From contig JAQXZD010000099.1 in the NCBI GenBank assembly GCA_029227035.1, positions 39,269 to 103,268 on the forward strand: a stretch of 64,000 nucleotides of DNA, read 5' to 3'. Of the stretch, positions 34,716 through 43,222 are shown piece by piece. Position numbers and translations under genes: made by a program. Under the pieces are notes generated by a model, which was not told the origin of the DNA, made no database searches, and saw only the letters and a program-made list of their open reading frames with translations. This stretch comes from Lachnospiraceae bacterium. GTDB lineage: Bacteria; Bacillota; Clostridia; Lachnospirales; Lachnospiraceae. The stretch's first letter is position 1, and the number at the start of each line of letters is the position of its first letter.

Positions 34716-34872
34716 GTTTATAAAAATGAATTTTGCTATTCTAATTGCAGACCGTAAAGCAACGTCGGTACTTAATGAGTGATTTTTACGAATTTAGTAC
34801 CGCTACGTTGCGATCAGAGCGGGAGCGTGTCTGCAATAGAATATGCAAATTCATTTAGGCACACTTTTGTAA
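34716..34872 (-). repeat. Palindromic repeat element II, copy B
   Basis: Read on the minus strand it matches 24232-24386 with only a few differences, for example CTCCCG for CTTTCG. It closes the AT-rich block. The two copies are in opposite orientation 10.3 kb apart, so recombination between them could invert the segment. Confidence 0.87.
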
Positions 34873-34894
34873 AAGGGATTAAATAAAGCTTTTC

Positions 34895-34922
34895 TTGATA
34901 TCGGGTTATTTTATGGTAATAT
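34895..34922 (+). promoter_or_regulatory. Promoter of the ECF S-component gene
   Basis: TTGATA (34895-34900), a 16-base spacer and TAATAT (34917-34922). About 100 bases of leader follow; AGATTT...AGATCT-like short repeats are present, but no known riboswitch is recognised. Confidence 0.55.
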
Positions 34923-35026
34923 AGGTGTGGACGGTCAAGAAGATTCAAAGAAGCAACAGATTTACATAGGGCTTATGCAAACTGTGCAGATCTGATAAGA
35001 CGAAAACAAGAGAAAAGAGGTTTATC

Positions 35027-35566
35027 ATGAAAGTTACGGCAAAACAGATTACGACAACAGCAGTTCTTCTGGCAATCAGTATTGTGAGCCAGTTTTTTAA
35101 GAACACCAGTGTTTACATTACGGGACCGATTATCAATGCGTGTCTGATTCTTGCAGTCTTAAGTGCAGGCTGTGTCTGTGGAATCATACTGGCGGTCATT
35201 ACACCGGTGACATCCTTTTTCATTACGGGAAGTCCGATAATGGCGGCAATTCCGGCCATCATTCCATGCGTTATGGCAGGAAATATTATTCTGGTGCTCA
35301 GTGTGGGACTGATTACGAAGAAACTGAAAGGAAACGGAGGACTGATTGCGGGAATGGCGGCAGGTTCCGTGCTGAAGGCTCTTTTCATGGGAGTTGTCAT
35401 TGCACTGGTTCTGATTCCGAATCTGATTCCGGTAAAGATGGAGAAAATGATGGGTGTTTTTCAGACCACATTTTCCGTCACACAGCTTATCACAGCGGTA
35501 ATCGGAAGCGTTTATGCGTTTATTCTCTGGCTTCCGCTTAAGAAAATTTTTACAGAACAAAACTAA
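35027..35566 (+). CDS. ECF transporter S component, substrate unknown
   Basis: This small membrane protein of 179 residues has five to six hydrophobic helices. It is rich in Gly, Ala and Ile and has the layout of ECF-transporter substrate-binding (S) components: ITTTAVLLAISIVSQFF at the start, then GPIINACLILAVLSAG near residue 38. S components bind vitamins or other micronutrients and work with EcfA, EcfA' and EcfT, which are not in this window. The ligand cannot be inferred. A thioesterase gene follows after 19 bases. Confidence 0.75.
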   Translation: MKVTAKQITTTAVLLAISIVSQFFKNTSVYITGPIINACLILAVLSAGCVCGIILAVITPVTSFFITGSPIMAAIPAIIPCVMAGNIILVLSVGLITKKLKGNGGLIAGMAAGSVLKALFMGVVIALVLIPNLIPVKMEKMMGVFQTTFSVTQLITAVIGSVYAFILWLPLKKIFTEQN

Positions 35567-35585
35567 CGAACAGGGAGGATAGATT

Positions 35586-35975
35586 ATGCTTACAACAGGA
35601 ATAACAGGAGAACAGGAACTTACGGTGACAGAGGAGCTGACTGCGGCAGCAATGGGCAGCGGGGCACTTCGGGTTTTCGCAACTCCGGCGATGATTGCCT
35701 TGATTGAAAAGACTGCATGGGAGAGCGTGCAGGGAGAACTGGAAGAGGGAAGCGGAACGGTTGGAACGGCGCTTAATGTGAAGCATGTGGCAGCATCTCC
35801 GGTGGGAATGAAGATTACCTGTAAGACAGAGCTGGTGAAAGTAGATGGGAGAGCACTGACTTTTGCAGTGAAGGCTTATGACGAGGCCGGCTTAATCGGA
35901 GAGGGCGAGCATGAGCGCTTTATTGTATACAACGACAAATTTCAGGCAAAAGCAGATGCAAAGCTGCAGAAGTAA
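35586..35975 (+). CDS. Hotdog-fold thioesterase, FlK-like
   Basis: This 129-residue hotdog thioesterase resembles the fluoroacetyl-CoA thioesterase (FlK) family. Characteristic sequence is LRVFATPAMIALIEKTAWES near residue 28 and VGTALNVKHVAASPVGMKIT near residue 58, which holds the catalytic-type Thr and His. EGEHERFIVY lies near the end. Most members act on acyl-CoAs of unknown identity, and a fluoroacetate role is not implied. The stop overlaps the next ATG by one base. Confidence 0.87.
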   Translation: MLTTGITGEQELTVTEELTAAAMGSGALRVFATPAMIALIEKTAWESVQGELEEGSGTVGTALNVKHVAASPVGMKITCKTELVKVDGRALTFAVKAYDEAGLIGEGEHERFIVYNDKFQAKADAKLQK

Positions 35976-36610
35976 TGCTGTACGATAAGGATATCAGAGA
36001 GCCGCTTTTTGAATTTCTGGAGGCTTCCTATGGCAAAATCCGGCTGTTGGAGGAGCAGGTTATGGGGCAATCCAGAGCGGATGTTGTGATGGTGACAGAG
36101 GATGCCCTGTATGGAATTGAGATTAAGAGTGATGCGGACACTTATGCGAGACTGAAGCGGCAGGTTGAGGATTATGACCGGTATTATGATTATAATATGA
36201 TTGTGGTGGGAACAAAGCATGCCGCCCATGTCAGTGAACATGTACCGGACTGGTGGGGAATCATCACCGTAGATGAGGAAGAAAAAGCGGATTTTTATCT
36301 GCTTCGGGAGCCAAAAAGAAATCCGCAGATGGACTGGCAGTGTAAGATAGAGATTCTGTGGAGACCGGAGCTTGCACACATTCAGGAACAAAACGGGATG
36401 TACGCTTATAAGAATAAGAGTAAGCGTTTTGTTGCGGATAAGATTGTGGAGACGGTTCAGCCGGAACTTCTTGCTCCACAGGTATCGGAGGAACTTTTTG
36501 AGCGGGATTACACCAAAATCTGGGAGACGATACAGAATTACCGTAAGGAAAACGGGCAGAAGCCCCGCAGACGAAGGCGCAGAAGGAGAACCGGAAGAAA
36601 AAAATCATGA
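35975..36610 (+). CDS. sce7726-like PD-(D/E)XK nuclease-fold protein
   Basis: This 211-residue protein resembles the sce7726 family. The nuclease-like core is visible near residues 30-75: SRADVVMV, then LYGIEIKSDADTYARL (the Asp...Glu-x-Lys motif) and QVEDYDRYYDYNMIVVG. The C-terminus is an unusual arginine run, RRRRRRRRTGRKK, which suggests nucleic-acid binding. Family function is not established, and a link to defence or DNA repair is only inference. It overlaps both neighbours by 1-4 bases and is thus within an operon. Confidence 0.7.
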   Translation: MLYDKDIREPLFEFLEASYGKIRLLEEQVMGQSRADVVMVTEDALYGIEIKSDADTYARLKRQVEDYDRYYDYNMIVVGTKHAAHVSEHVPDWWGIITVDEEEKADFYLLREPKRNPQMDWQCKIEILWRPELAHIQEQNGMYAYKNKSKRFVADKIVETVQPELLAPQVSEELFERDYTKIWETIQNYRKENGQKPRRRRRRRRTGRKKS

Positions 36611-37725
36611 AAAGAGAAACAGCACAGATTTATGTCATGACTCATAAGCCCTTTCCCGTACCGGAGGATGAGGCTTATGTACCTCTCCATGTGGGGAGGG
36701 CAACCTGGCTCAGGGAACATGGAGGAGAGGAGTCTCCTCTTTTGACTTATCAGGGAGATGACAGCGGGGATAATATCTCGGAGCAGAACTGTTACTTCAG
36801 TGAACTTACCGGATTGTACTGGGTATGGAAGAACGTGCAGGCAGATATTACCGGAGTCTGTCACTACCGCAGATATCTGCTGAACAAGCAGGGATATATG
36901 TTTACCGTGCCGGAAATTAAAACAATATTAAATAAATATGATATTATTACCACGAAGAATTTGCAGCTCAATTATTCGTATTATGAAGGGTTTGGAGCCA
37001 ATCATAAAATCGGATATCTGGATGCCACGGAAGCCGTAATCGAAGATCTGTATCCGGAATATGCAAAAGATTTTCACAGGCTTGTCCATGAAAAGCATAC
37101 CTATTTCGGGAACATGCTCATCACTTCGAAGAAGTATTATGATGCTTACATGCAGTGGCTTTTTGACATTTTATTCGAAGTACAGAGGCGGGTAAAAGTG
37201 GAGGAAGAGGATTCCTATCACAGACGGATCTTTGGATTTATATCCGAGTTCCTACAGTATGTGTGGATAGTGCACAATCATCTTACTGTGTATGAGTGCA
37301 TGGTGGGAATGCTGGGCGAAAAGGCGGAGGTGTCCGAAGTGAAAAGCTGTCTGGCAGAATATTTTGCGAAAGGCGACTATGCCGGAGCAAAAGCCTTTTT
37401 TATGGAAGCGAGAAAAGCAAGGCCGGATATTCTCATGGAGGCATCGGATGTGACGGGAGAGCTTCATCTGTGTATGGAAGTGATTGCAATTGCAGGGCTG
37501 GAGCAGGAGGCTTACGGAACCAATCTTCTGGATAGACTCAGCCGGTTTGACGATTTGATGCAGTATTGCAATCGGTTGAACCGTTATGTGGTACAGGAGA
37601 AACACGGCGAGATTGAACCGGAACTTAAATTATGGTTTAACGAACAGGAAATTACGGATGTTGCACACCATGCGGCGGAACTTGTCATGGATGCGGCAGA
37701 AAGGAAAACGGGGAACGAGAGATGA
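36607..37725 (+). CDS. DUF4422 glycosyltransferase-like protein
   Basis: The 372-residue protein has a DUF4422 domain at its N-terminus (about residues 5-230). Visible features are QIYVMTHKPFPVP, then SEQNCYFSELTGLYWVWKN near residue 58, VCHYRRYL near residue 85, and YFGNMLITSKKYYDAYMQWL near residue 166. Such domains occur in cell-surface polysaccharide clusters and are taken to be glycosyltransferases. The C-terminal 140 residues are helical and unassigned. No other sugar genes are near. It overlaps both neighbours by four bases. Confidence 0.82.
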   Translation: MKRETAQIYVMTHKPFPVPEDEAYVPLHVGRATWLREHGGEESPLLTYQGDDSGDNISEQNCYFSELTGLYWVWKNVQADITGVCHYRRYLLNKQGYMFTVPEIKTILNKYDIITTKNLQLNYSYYEGFGANHKIGYLDATEAVIEDLYPEYAKDFHRLVHEKHTYFGNMLITSKKYYDAYMQWLFDILFEVQRRVKVEEEDSYHRRIFGFISEFLQYVWIVHNHLTVYECMVGMLGEKAEVSEVKSCLAEYFAKGDYAGAKAFFMEARKARPDILMEASDVTGELHLCMEVIAIAGLEQEAYGTNLLDRLSRFDDLMQYCNRLNRYVVQEKHGEIEPELKLWFNEQEITDVAHHAAELVMDAAERKTGNER

Positions 37726-39368
37726 AAAAAGGAAAAATACTGACAGGGCTTGGCGTTATGATATTGTTGTTTATCTATTATTATATTTCATTGCCGGCCA
37801 TCAATATTCATTCCTCCGGATTATGGGGATGTATTCTGTTTTTGATTGTGCTGTTTACGGGTATATTTGCCTTTCGCAAATATAAGAAAGATTATCGCAA
37901 TATTACCATTAAGGTGACACCGATCGAATTCATAAAAAGCATGAAGATTTTAAAAGTCGGAATCGGATTGTTTGTTGCGGTTGTGGCAGTCTATGTGGTG
38001 GGCAGTATTCTTTCCTCACCGATTGTGAATGCGTCCCGGTATCAGAAGCTTCTTACCGTGGAAGAGGGTGACTTTGCAACGGATGTGGAGCAGGTGGATT
38101 TTCGCACCATTCCGATTCTGGACAAGGACTCTGCGGAACTTCTGGGAAACCGGAAGATGGGAAGCATGGTGGAGATGGTCTCACAGTTCGAGGTGGGAAA
38201 TGACTACACGCAGATTAATTATCAGGGGACACCGGTTCGCGTGACACCTCTGGTTTATGCCAGCGGAATCAAATGGCTGACCAATCAGAAGGATGGAATC
38301 CCGGCTTACATTATGATTGACATGGCAACCCAGGATACCCAGTGTGTCAAGCTTTCGGAGGGAATGAAATATTCCAAATCCGAACATTTTAACCGCAATA
38401 TATACAGACATCTGCGTTTCCGTTATCCGACCTACATTTTTGCGGATCAGATTTTCTTTGAGATTGATGATGAGGGAACGCCTTACTGGGTATGTCCGGT
38501 GAAGAAATATAAGATCGGACTTTTCGGCGGACAGACCATAGGCAATGTGGTTCTCTGCAATGCAGTAACCGGAGAATGTACGGACTATCCGGTGGAGGAT
38601 GTCCCGACCTGGGTGGATAAGGTGTATTCCGCGGAACTTCTGACAGAGTTGTATGACTATTACGGAACCTTAAAGCATGGATATTTTAACAGTGTTTTGA
38701 GTCAGAAGGACTGCCTGCAGGCAACGAACGGATATAACTACATCGCCTTGGATGATGATGTGTGGGTATATACCGGTGTGACTTCCGTAAGCGGGGACCA
38801 GTCCAATGTGGGATTTGTCCTGATGAATCAGCGGACGATGGAGACAAAATTCTACAAAGTCGAAGGCGCGATTGAAGATTCTGCCATGACTTCTGCGGAA
38901 GGACAGGTACAGAACCTCGGATACGTGGCGGCATTTCCGCTTCTGTTGAATATCTCGGATGAGCCGACTTATTTTATGGCATTGAAAGACGGCGGTGGAC
39001 TGGTGAAAAAATACGCTATGGTGAATGTGCAGAAATACCAGTGGGTTGCCATTGGAGATACTGTGAAGGAATGTGAGCAAAAGTATCTGGAGCTTCTTAA
39101 GACGAATGGAATCGGCAATGGAAAAAATGATGCTACGGCGGATCTGTACCAGACGGCAACGGGCACAATCACGGCGATTGCCCCGATTGTCACGGACGGA
39201 AATACGCATTATTATGTGGCACTGCAGGGTAGACAAAAGCTGTTTGATCTGGATATGAGCGAGACTTCCCTTCTGGATATTATCCGCTATCAGGTGGGAG
39301 AGCAGATTACATTTTCGTATTCGGACGGCGAGGGCGAATTGTATGAAGTAAAAGAAATCGCAGAATAA
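37722..39368 (+). CDS. Membrane protein of unknown function
   Basis: I do not recognise this 548-residue family with certainty. Three hydrophobic segments lie at the N-terminus (about residues 9-28, 33-50 and 83-104). They are followed by a large soluble domain that would lie outside the cell. It contains ITNQKDGIPAYIMIDMATQ-like sequence (WLTNQKDGIPAYIMIDMATQ, near residue 186), YRHLRFRYPTYIFADQIFFE near residue 226, and a C-terminal beta-rich domain (TATGTITAIAPIVTDGNTHY). The mix of beta strands and aromatic residues suggests an extracellular binding or scaffold domain. Confidence 0.65.
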   Translation: MKKGKILTGLGVMILLFIYYYISLPAINIHSSGLWGCILFLIVLFTGIFAFRKYKKDYRNITIKVTPIEFIKSMKILKVGIGLFVAVVAVYVVGSILSSPIVNASRYQKLLTVEEGDFATDVEQVDFRTIPILDKDSAELLGNRKMGSMVEMVSQFEVGNDYTQINYQGTPVRVTPLVYASGIKWLTNQKDGIPAYIMIDMATQDTQCVKLSEGMKYSKSEHFNRNIYRHLRFRYPTYIFADQIFFEIDDEGTPYWVCPVKKYKIGLFGGQTIGNVVLCNAVTGECTDYPVEDVPTWVDKVYSAELLTELYDYYGTLKHGYFNSVLSQKDCLQATNGYNYIALDDDVWVYTGVTSVSGDQSNVGFVLMNQRTMETKFYKVEGAIEDSAMTSAEGQVQNLGYVAAFPLLLNISDEPTYFMALKDGGGLVKKYAMVNVQKYQWVAIGDTVKECEQKYLELLKTNGIGNGKNDATADLYQTATGTITAIAPIVTDGNTHYYVALQGRQKLFDLDMSETSLLDIIRYQVGEQITFSYSDGEGELYEVKEIAE

Positions 39369-39389
39369 AGGTTTTGAAAATGTCATTTT

Positions 39390-39400
39390 TTTGGTATACT
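39390..39400 (+). promoter_or_regulatory. Extended -10 promoter of the suf pair
   Basis: TTTGGTATACT contains TG-G-TATACT, an extended -10, about 32 bases upstream of the sufC start. The -35 region (TTTTGA at 17 bases) is weak. Confidence 0.5.
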
Positions 39401-39432
39401 AATACAGCAAATAAGAAAAAAGAGGTATAAAC

Positions 39433-40155
39433 ATGCTCGAACTAAAGAATGTTGGATTTCAGGCGGAGGATGAGAAGGAAATTCTCCGGGATATCAGTTT
39501 AAAGATTGATGATAATATTGTTGTGATTACCGGACCAAACGGCGGTGGAAAGTCTACCCTCGCCAAAGTGATTGCGGGAATTGTAAAACCTACCGGCGGA
39601 AGCATTCTGCTGGATGGGGAGGATATTACGGAGTATTCCGTGACAGAGCGTGCAAAAGCGGGAATCAGTATTGCTTTCCAGCAGCCGGTGCGTTTTAAGG
39701 GACTGACCGTCATGGATCTGATTACCATTGCAGCAGGAAAGGAACTCTCTGTGAACGAAGCGTGTGCCTATCTGTCCGAAGTTGGGCTGTGTGCGAAGGA
39801 TTACATTGACCGGGAACTGAATGCCAGTCTTTCGGGAGGCGAGATTAAGCGTATCGAGATTGCGACGGTTTTGGCAAGAGGCTCCAAATTTGCGATTTTT
39901 GATGAGCCGGAGGCAGGAATTGACCTGTGGAGTTTTCAGAGTCTGATTCGTGTGTTTGAGAAGATGCAGAAAAAGCATAACGGAACCATTCTGATTATCA
40001 GTCATCAGGAAAGAATCCTGGAGATTGCGGACAGGATTATCTATGTAAAGGACGGAGAGATTGAGAAGTACGGCACAAGGGATGAGGTGCTTCCGGGACT
40101 TATGCATACATCCAAGGCAGGTTGTGATGTACTGATGAATAAGATGGAGGACTAG
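39433..40155 (+). CDS. sufC: SufC-like ATPase for iron-sulfur assembly
   Basis: This ABC-type ATPase of 240 residues has Walker A GPNGGGKST near residue 34, the Q-loop region AFQQPVRFKGL near residue 81, the signature LSGGEIKRIEIA near residue 136, and Walker B FAIFDEPEAGID near residue 154. The Q-loop and signature follow SufC rather than transport ATPases. It is followed by a single SufB/SufD-type gene, giving the two-component minimal system found in many anaerobes (SufBC, also called SMS). The pair is expected to build Fe-S clusters; HydE, HydG and other cluster proteins here would need them. Confidence 0.88.
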   Translation: MLELKNVGFQAEDEKEILRDISLKIDDNIVVITGPNGGGKSTLAKVIAGIVKPTGGSILLDGEDITEYSVTERAKAGISIAFQQPVRFKGLTVMDLITIAAGKELSVNEACAYLSEVGLCAKDYIDRELNASLSGGEIKRIEIATVLARGSKFAIFDEPEAGIDLWSFQSLIRVFEKMQKKHNGTILIISHQERILEIADRIIYVKDGEIEKYGTRDEVLPGLMHTSKAGCDVLMNKMED

Positions 40156-40158
40156 ACA

Positions 40159-41079
40159 ATGATGGATGAGATTGGAAAGAATCTGTTAAAAGAGGTGGCG
40201 GAGCTGGATGCGCTGCCGGTTGGAGCATATAATATCCGGGTGAACGGAGAAAGCAGTGAGCGCAATACTACTGCGAATATTGATATTGTCAGCAAAGAGG
40301 ACAAGTCCGGCATTGACATCATCATCAGACCGGGTACGGTAAATGAGAGCGTACACATTCCGGTTATCCTGTCCCAGAGCGGCTTAAAGGAGACGGTTTA
40401 TAACGATTTTTATGTGGGAGAAGACTGTGACATTACCATCGTTGCAGGCTGCGGGATTCACAACTGCGGCACGGCAGACAGCGAGCATTCCGGTATTCAC
40501 CGCTTTTTCCTGAAGAAAAATGCCAGAGTGAGGTATGTGGAGAAACACTACGGGGAAGGTGAGGGGCGTGGAAAGCGCGTCATGAATCCGACCACGGAGA
40601 TTCATCTGGACGAGGGAGCTTCCTTTACCATGGAGGCAACACAGATTGCGGGAATTGATGATACCATAAGAAAGACCACGGCAACCGTCGGGGAAAATGC
40701 AAGCCTTGAAGTGCAGGAGAAGATTCTGACAACGGGAGAGCAGAATGCAGTATCCGATTTTACGGCGGAGCTGAACGGAAAAGACAGCAGTTGCAATATT
40801 GTCAGCCGTACCGTGGCAAAAGATAAGAGTACCCAGCATTTCAGCAGTACGCTGATCGGAAATGCGCCTTGCAGCGGACATACGGAGTGTGACTCCATTA
40901 TCATGGACGGAGCAAAGGTGTCGGCAAGTCCGAATCTGACGGCGGCAGATGTGGATGCAGGCTTAATTCATGAGGCTGCCATTGGAAAGATAGCCGGGGA
41001 ACAGCTTTTAAAACTGATGACGCTGGGACTGACGGAAGAAGAGGCCGAGCAGCGGATTGTAAATGGATTCTTAAAATAA
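40159..41079 (+). CDS. sufB: Short SufB/SufD-family scaffold protein
   Basis: This 306-residue SufB/SufD-family beta-helix protein is shorter than the 400-470 residues of SufB or SufD. Core features are GCGIHNCGTADSEHSGIHRF near residue 96, VEKHYGEGEG near residue 131, SSTLIGNAPCSGHTECDSII near residue 230, and HEAAIGKIAGEQLLKLMTLGLTEEEAE, in pieces, near the end. The histidine and glutamate of HEAAIGK are typical of the SufB/SufD interface. It would dimerise and bind SufC. No SufS, SufU or SufE gene is adjacent. Confidence 0.87.
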   Translation: MMDEIGKNLLKEVAELDALPVGAYNIRVNGESSERNTTANIDIVSKEDKSGIDIIIRPGTVNESVHIPVILSQSGLKETVYNDFYVGEDCDITIVAGCGIHNCGTADSEHSGIHRFFLKKNARVRYVEKHYGEGEGRGKRVMNPTTEIHLDEGASFTMEATQIAGIDDTIRKTTATVGENASLEVQEKILTTGEQNAVSDFTAELNGKDSSCNIVSRTVAKDKSTQHFSSTLIGNAPCSGHTECDSIIMDGAKVSASPNLTAADVDAGLIHEAAIGKIAGEQLLKLMTLGLTEEEAEQRIVNGFLK

Positions 41080-41123
41080 ATCAATAAATTTGCATAAATT
41101 TAATCATTCTAATCAACAAAAGA

Positions 41124-41145
41124 GTATGTTAAAATTCTATCATAC
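41124..41145 (+). promoter_or_regulatory. Inverted repeat over the leuA promoter
   Basis: GTATG (41124-41128) and CATAC (41141-41145) flank a TAAAAT -10 (41130-41135). The -35 at 17 bases (TTCTAA) is poor, as in activator-dependent promoters. It could be the site of the AraC domain fused to the downstream enzyme. Confidence 0.35.
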
Positions 41146-41182
41146 AAATTGATATATTTTATTAGAGAAGAGGTAATATTTT

Positions 41183-43180
41183 ATGAAGAATTTTGATAAG
41201 TATGAGAGACAGTATTTCCTTCCGCCGGTTTGTGAGTACGACTGGGTGAAGAAGGATTATATAGAGAAAGCGCCAATCTGGTGTTCCGTAGATTTGCGGG
41301 ACGGCAATCAGGCGTTGATTGAGCCGATGAGTCTGGATGAAAAACTGGAGTTTTTCCAGATGCTTGTGGATATCGGGTTCAAGGAGATTGAGGTTGGTTT
41401 TCCGGCTGCTTCGGAGACAGAGTTCATATTTATGAGAACCCTGATTGAGCGGGATATGATTCCGGAGGATGTAACCGTACAGGTGCTGACACAGGCAAGA
41501 GAGCACATTATCAAGAAAACCTTTGAGGCAGTCAAGGGTGCACCTCATGCGGTGATTCATCTGTATAACTCTACCTCTGTGGCACAGAGAGAGCAGGTCT
41601 TTAAAAAGGATAAGGAGCAGATTAAGAAGCTGGCAGTGGACGGTGCAAAGCTTTTGAAGAAGCTTGCCGATGAGACAGAGGGAGATTTTTCCTTCGAGTA
41701 CAGCCCGGAGAGTTTTCACGGAACGGAAGTGGAATATGCACTGGATGTCTGCAATGCGGTACTGGATGTATGGCAGCCGCAGGCAGATAATAAGGCAATT
41801 ATCAATATTCCGGCAACGGTTGAGACGGCAATGCCGCACATTTTTGCCACACAGATTGAGTATATCAGCAAGAATTTGAAATATCGTGACAATGTGGTAT
41901 TAAGTCTTCATCCGCACAACGACAGAGGCTGCGGAGTCAGTGACGCAGAGCTTGGCCTTCTGGCGGGGGCAGACCGTATCGAGGGAACCCTGTTCGGAAA
42001 CGGCGAGCGTACCGGTAATGTGGACATTATTACTATCGCCATGAATATGTTTTCTTACGGAGTGGATCCGCAGCTTGACTTTACGGATATGCCGCGGATT
42101 CGCAAGACTTATGAGCGTCTGACCAGAATGCAGGTCAATGACCGTGCACCGTATGCGGGAGATCTGGTATTTACGGCATTTTCCGGTTCTCATCAGGATG
42201 CGATTGCAAAAGGTATGGCATGGCGTGAAGAAAAGAAACTGGATACCTGGACGGTTCCGTATCTTCCGATTGATCCGGTGGATGTGGGCAGAACCTATGA
42301 CGCGGATGTAATCCGTATCAACAGCCAGTCCGGCAAAGGCGGTATCAGCTATATCTTAAAGCAGAATTTTTCCATTACAATGCCGGATGCCATGCGCGAG
42401 GAAGTGGGTTACGCGGTAAAGCAGGTATCGGACGAGGAGCACAAGGAGCTTTCTCCACAGTGGGTATATGAGATTTTCGAGGAAAATTATGTCAACCGTA
42501 TGCCGTATTTTACCATTTCCGAATGTCATTTCAAGCAGAATGACGGAATTATGGCGGAGTCTACCATTGTATACGGCGGCAAGAACACGGTGGTGGATGC
42601 CAACGGTAACGGGCGTCTGGATGCGGTGAGCAATACTTTGAAGCAGTTCTTCGGAGTCAGCTATGAGTTATCGACTTATGAGGAGCATGCGCTTTCACAT
42701 GGTTCTTCTTCCAAGGCGATTGCCTATGTGGGAATCACCTGCGAGGGAAAGAACTATTGGGGAGTCGGTATGGATGAGGATATCATCCGGGCATCCATCA
42801 GCGCACTGGTGGTTGCGGTCAATAAACTTCCGAAGATTGCAGAGAGCGAGGAAGGACAGGATGAGCGTCTGACCTCCATGCTGAACTTTATCCAGAACAA
42901 TTATCAGGATGTTACCCTGGAGAGCATGGCGGCACAGTTCCATCTCTCGGAGCCGTATATCTCCAAATACATCAAGGATAAATCGGGTAAGACTTTCGGG
43001 GAGCATGTGGCACATATCCGGATGAAGAGAGCCAAGACATTACTGAAAAATGGCAATATGACCGTTGAGAACATAGCATATGCCGTGGGTTATCAGAATG
43101 TGGAACATTTTAACCGCACCTTTAAGAAAATATTTGACAAGACACCTCTGCAGTATCGCAATGAGAGCAGAGAAAAGTAA
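41183..43180 (+). CDS. leuA: 2-isopropylmalate synthase fused to an AraC-type DNA-binding domain
   Basis: The first part is the leucine enzyme that condenses acetyl-CoA with 2-oxoisovalerate. It is of the long type (IPMS2): [20 protein letters not shown] at the start, [17 protein letters not shown] near residue 34 (Arg-Asp of the active site), and [19 protein letters not shown] near residue 238 with the metal His. The allosteric LeuA dimer domain follows near residues 425-550. After about residue 555 there is a complete AraC/XylS helix-turn-helix pair: [20 protein letters not shown] near residue 574 and [20 protein letters not shown] near residue 626, ending in the AraC-typical [13 protein letters not shown]. 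The total is 665 residues against about 560 for the usual enzyme. There is no stop or frameshift between the parts. Confidence 0.93.
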   Translation: MKNFDKYERQYFLPPVCEYDWVKKDYIEKAPIWCSVDLRDGNQALIEPMSLDEKLEFFQMLVDIGFKEIEVGFPAASETEFIFMRTLIERDMIPEDVTVQVLTQAREHIIKKTFEAVKGAPHAVIHLYNSTSVAQREQVFKKDKEQIKKLAVDGAKLLKKLADETEGDFSFEYSPESFHGTEVEYALDVCNAVLDVWQPQADNKAIINIPATVETAMPHIFATQIEYISKNLKYRDNVVLSLHPHNDRGCGVSDAELGLLAGADRIEGTLFGNGERTGNVDIITIAMNMFSYGVDPQLDFTDMPRIRKTYERLTRMQVNDRAPYAGDLVFTAFSGSHQDAIAKGMAWREEKKLDTWTVPYLPIDPVDVGRTYDADVIRINSQSGKGGISYILKQNFSITMPDAMREEVGYAVKQVSDEEHKELSPQWVYEIFEENYVNRMPYFTISECHFKQNDGIMAESTIVYGGKNTVVDANGNGRLDAVSNTLKQFFGVSYELSTYEEHALSHGSSSKAIAYVGITCEGKNYWGVGMDEDIIRASISALVVAVNKLPKIAESEEGQDERLTSMLNFIQNNYQDVTLESMAAQFHLSEPYISKYIKDKSGKTFGEHVAHIRMKRAKTLLKNGNMTVENIAYAVGYQNVEHFNRTFKKIFDKTPLQYRNESREK

Positions 43181-43222
43181 TCAGACAGGAACTGTTTAGA
43201 ACCACGAGACGGAGGTAGAAGC

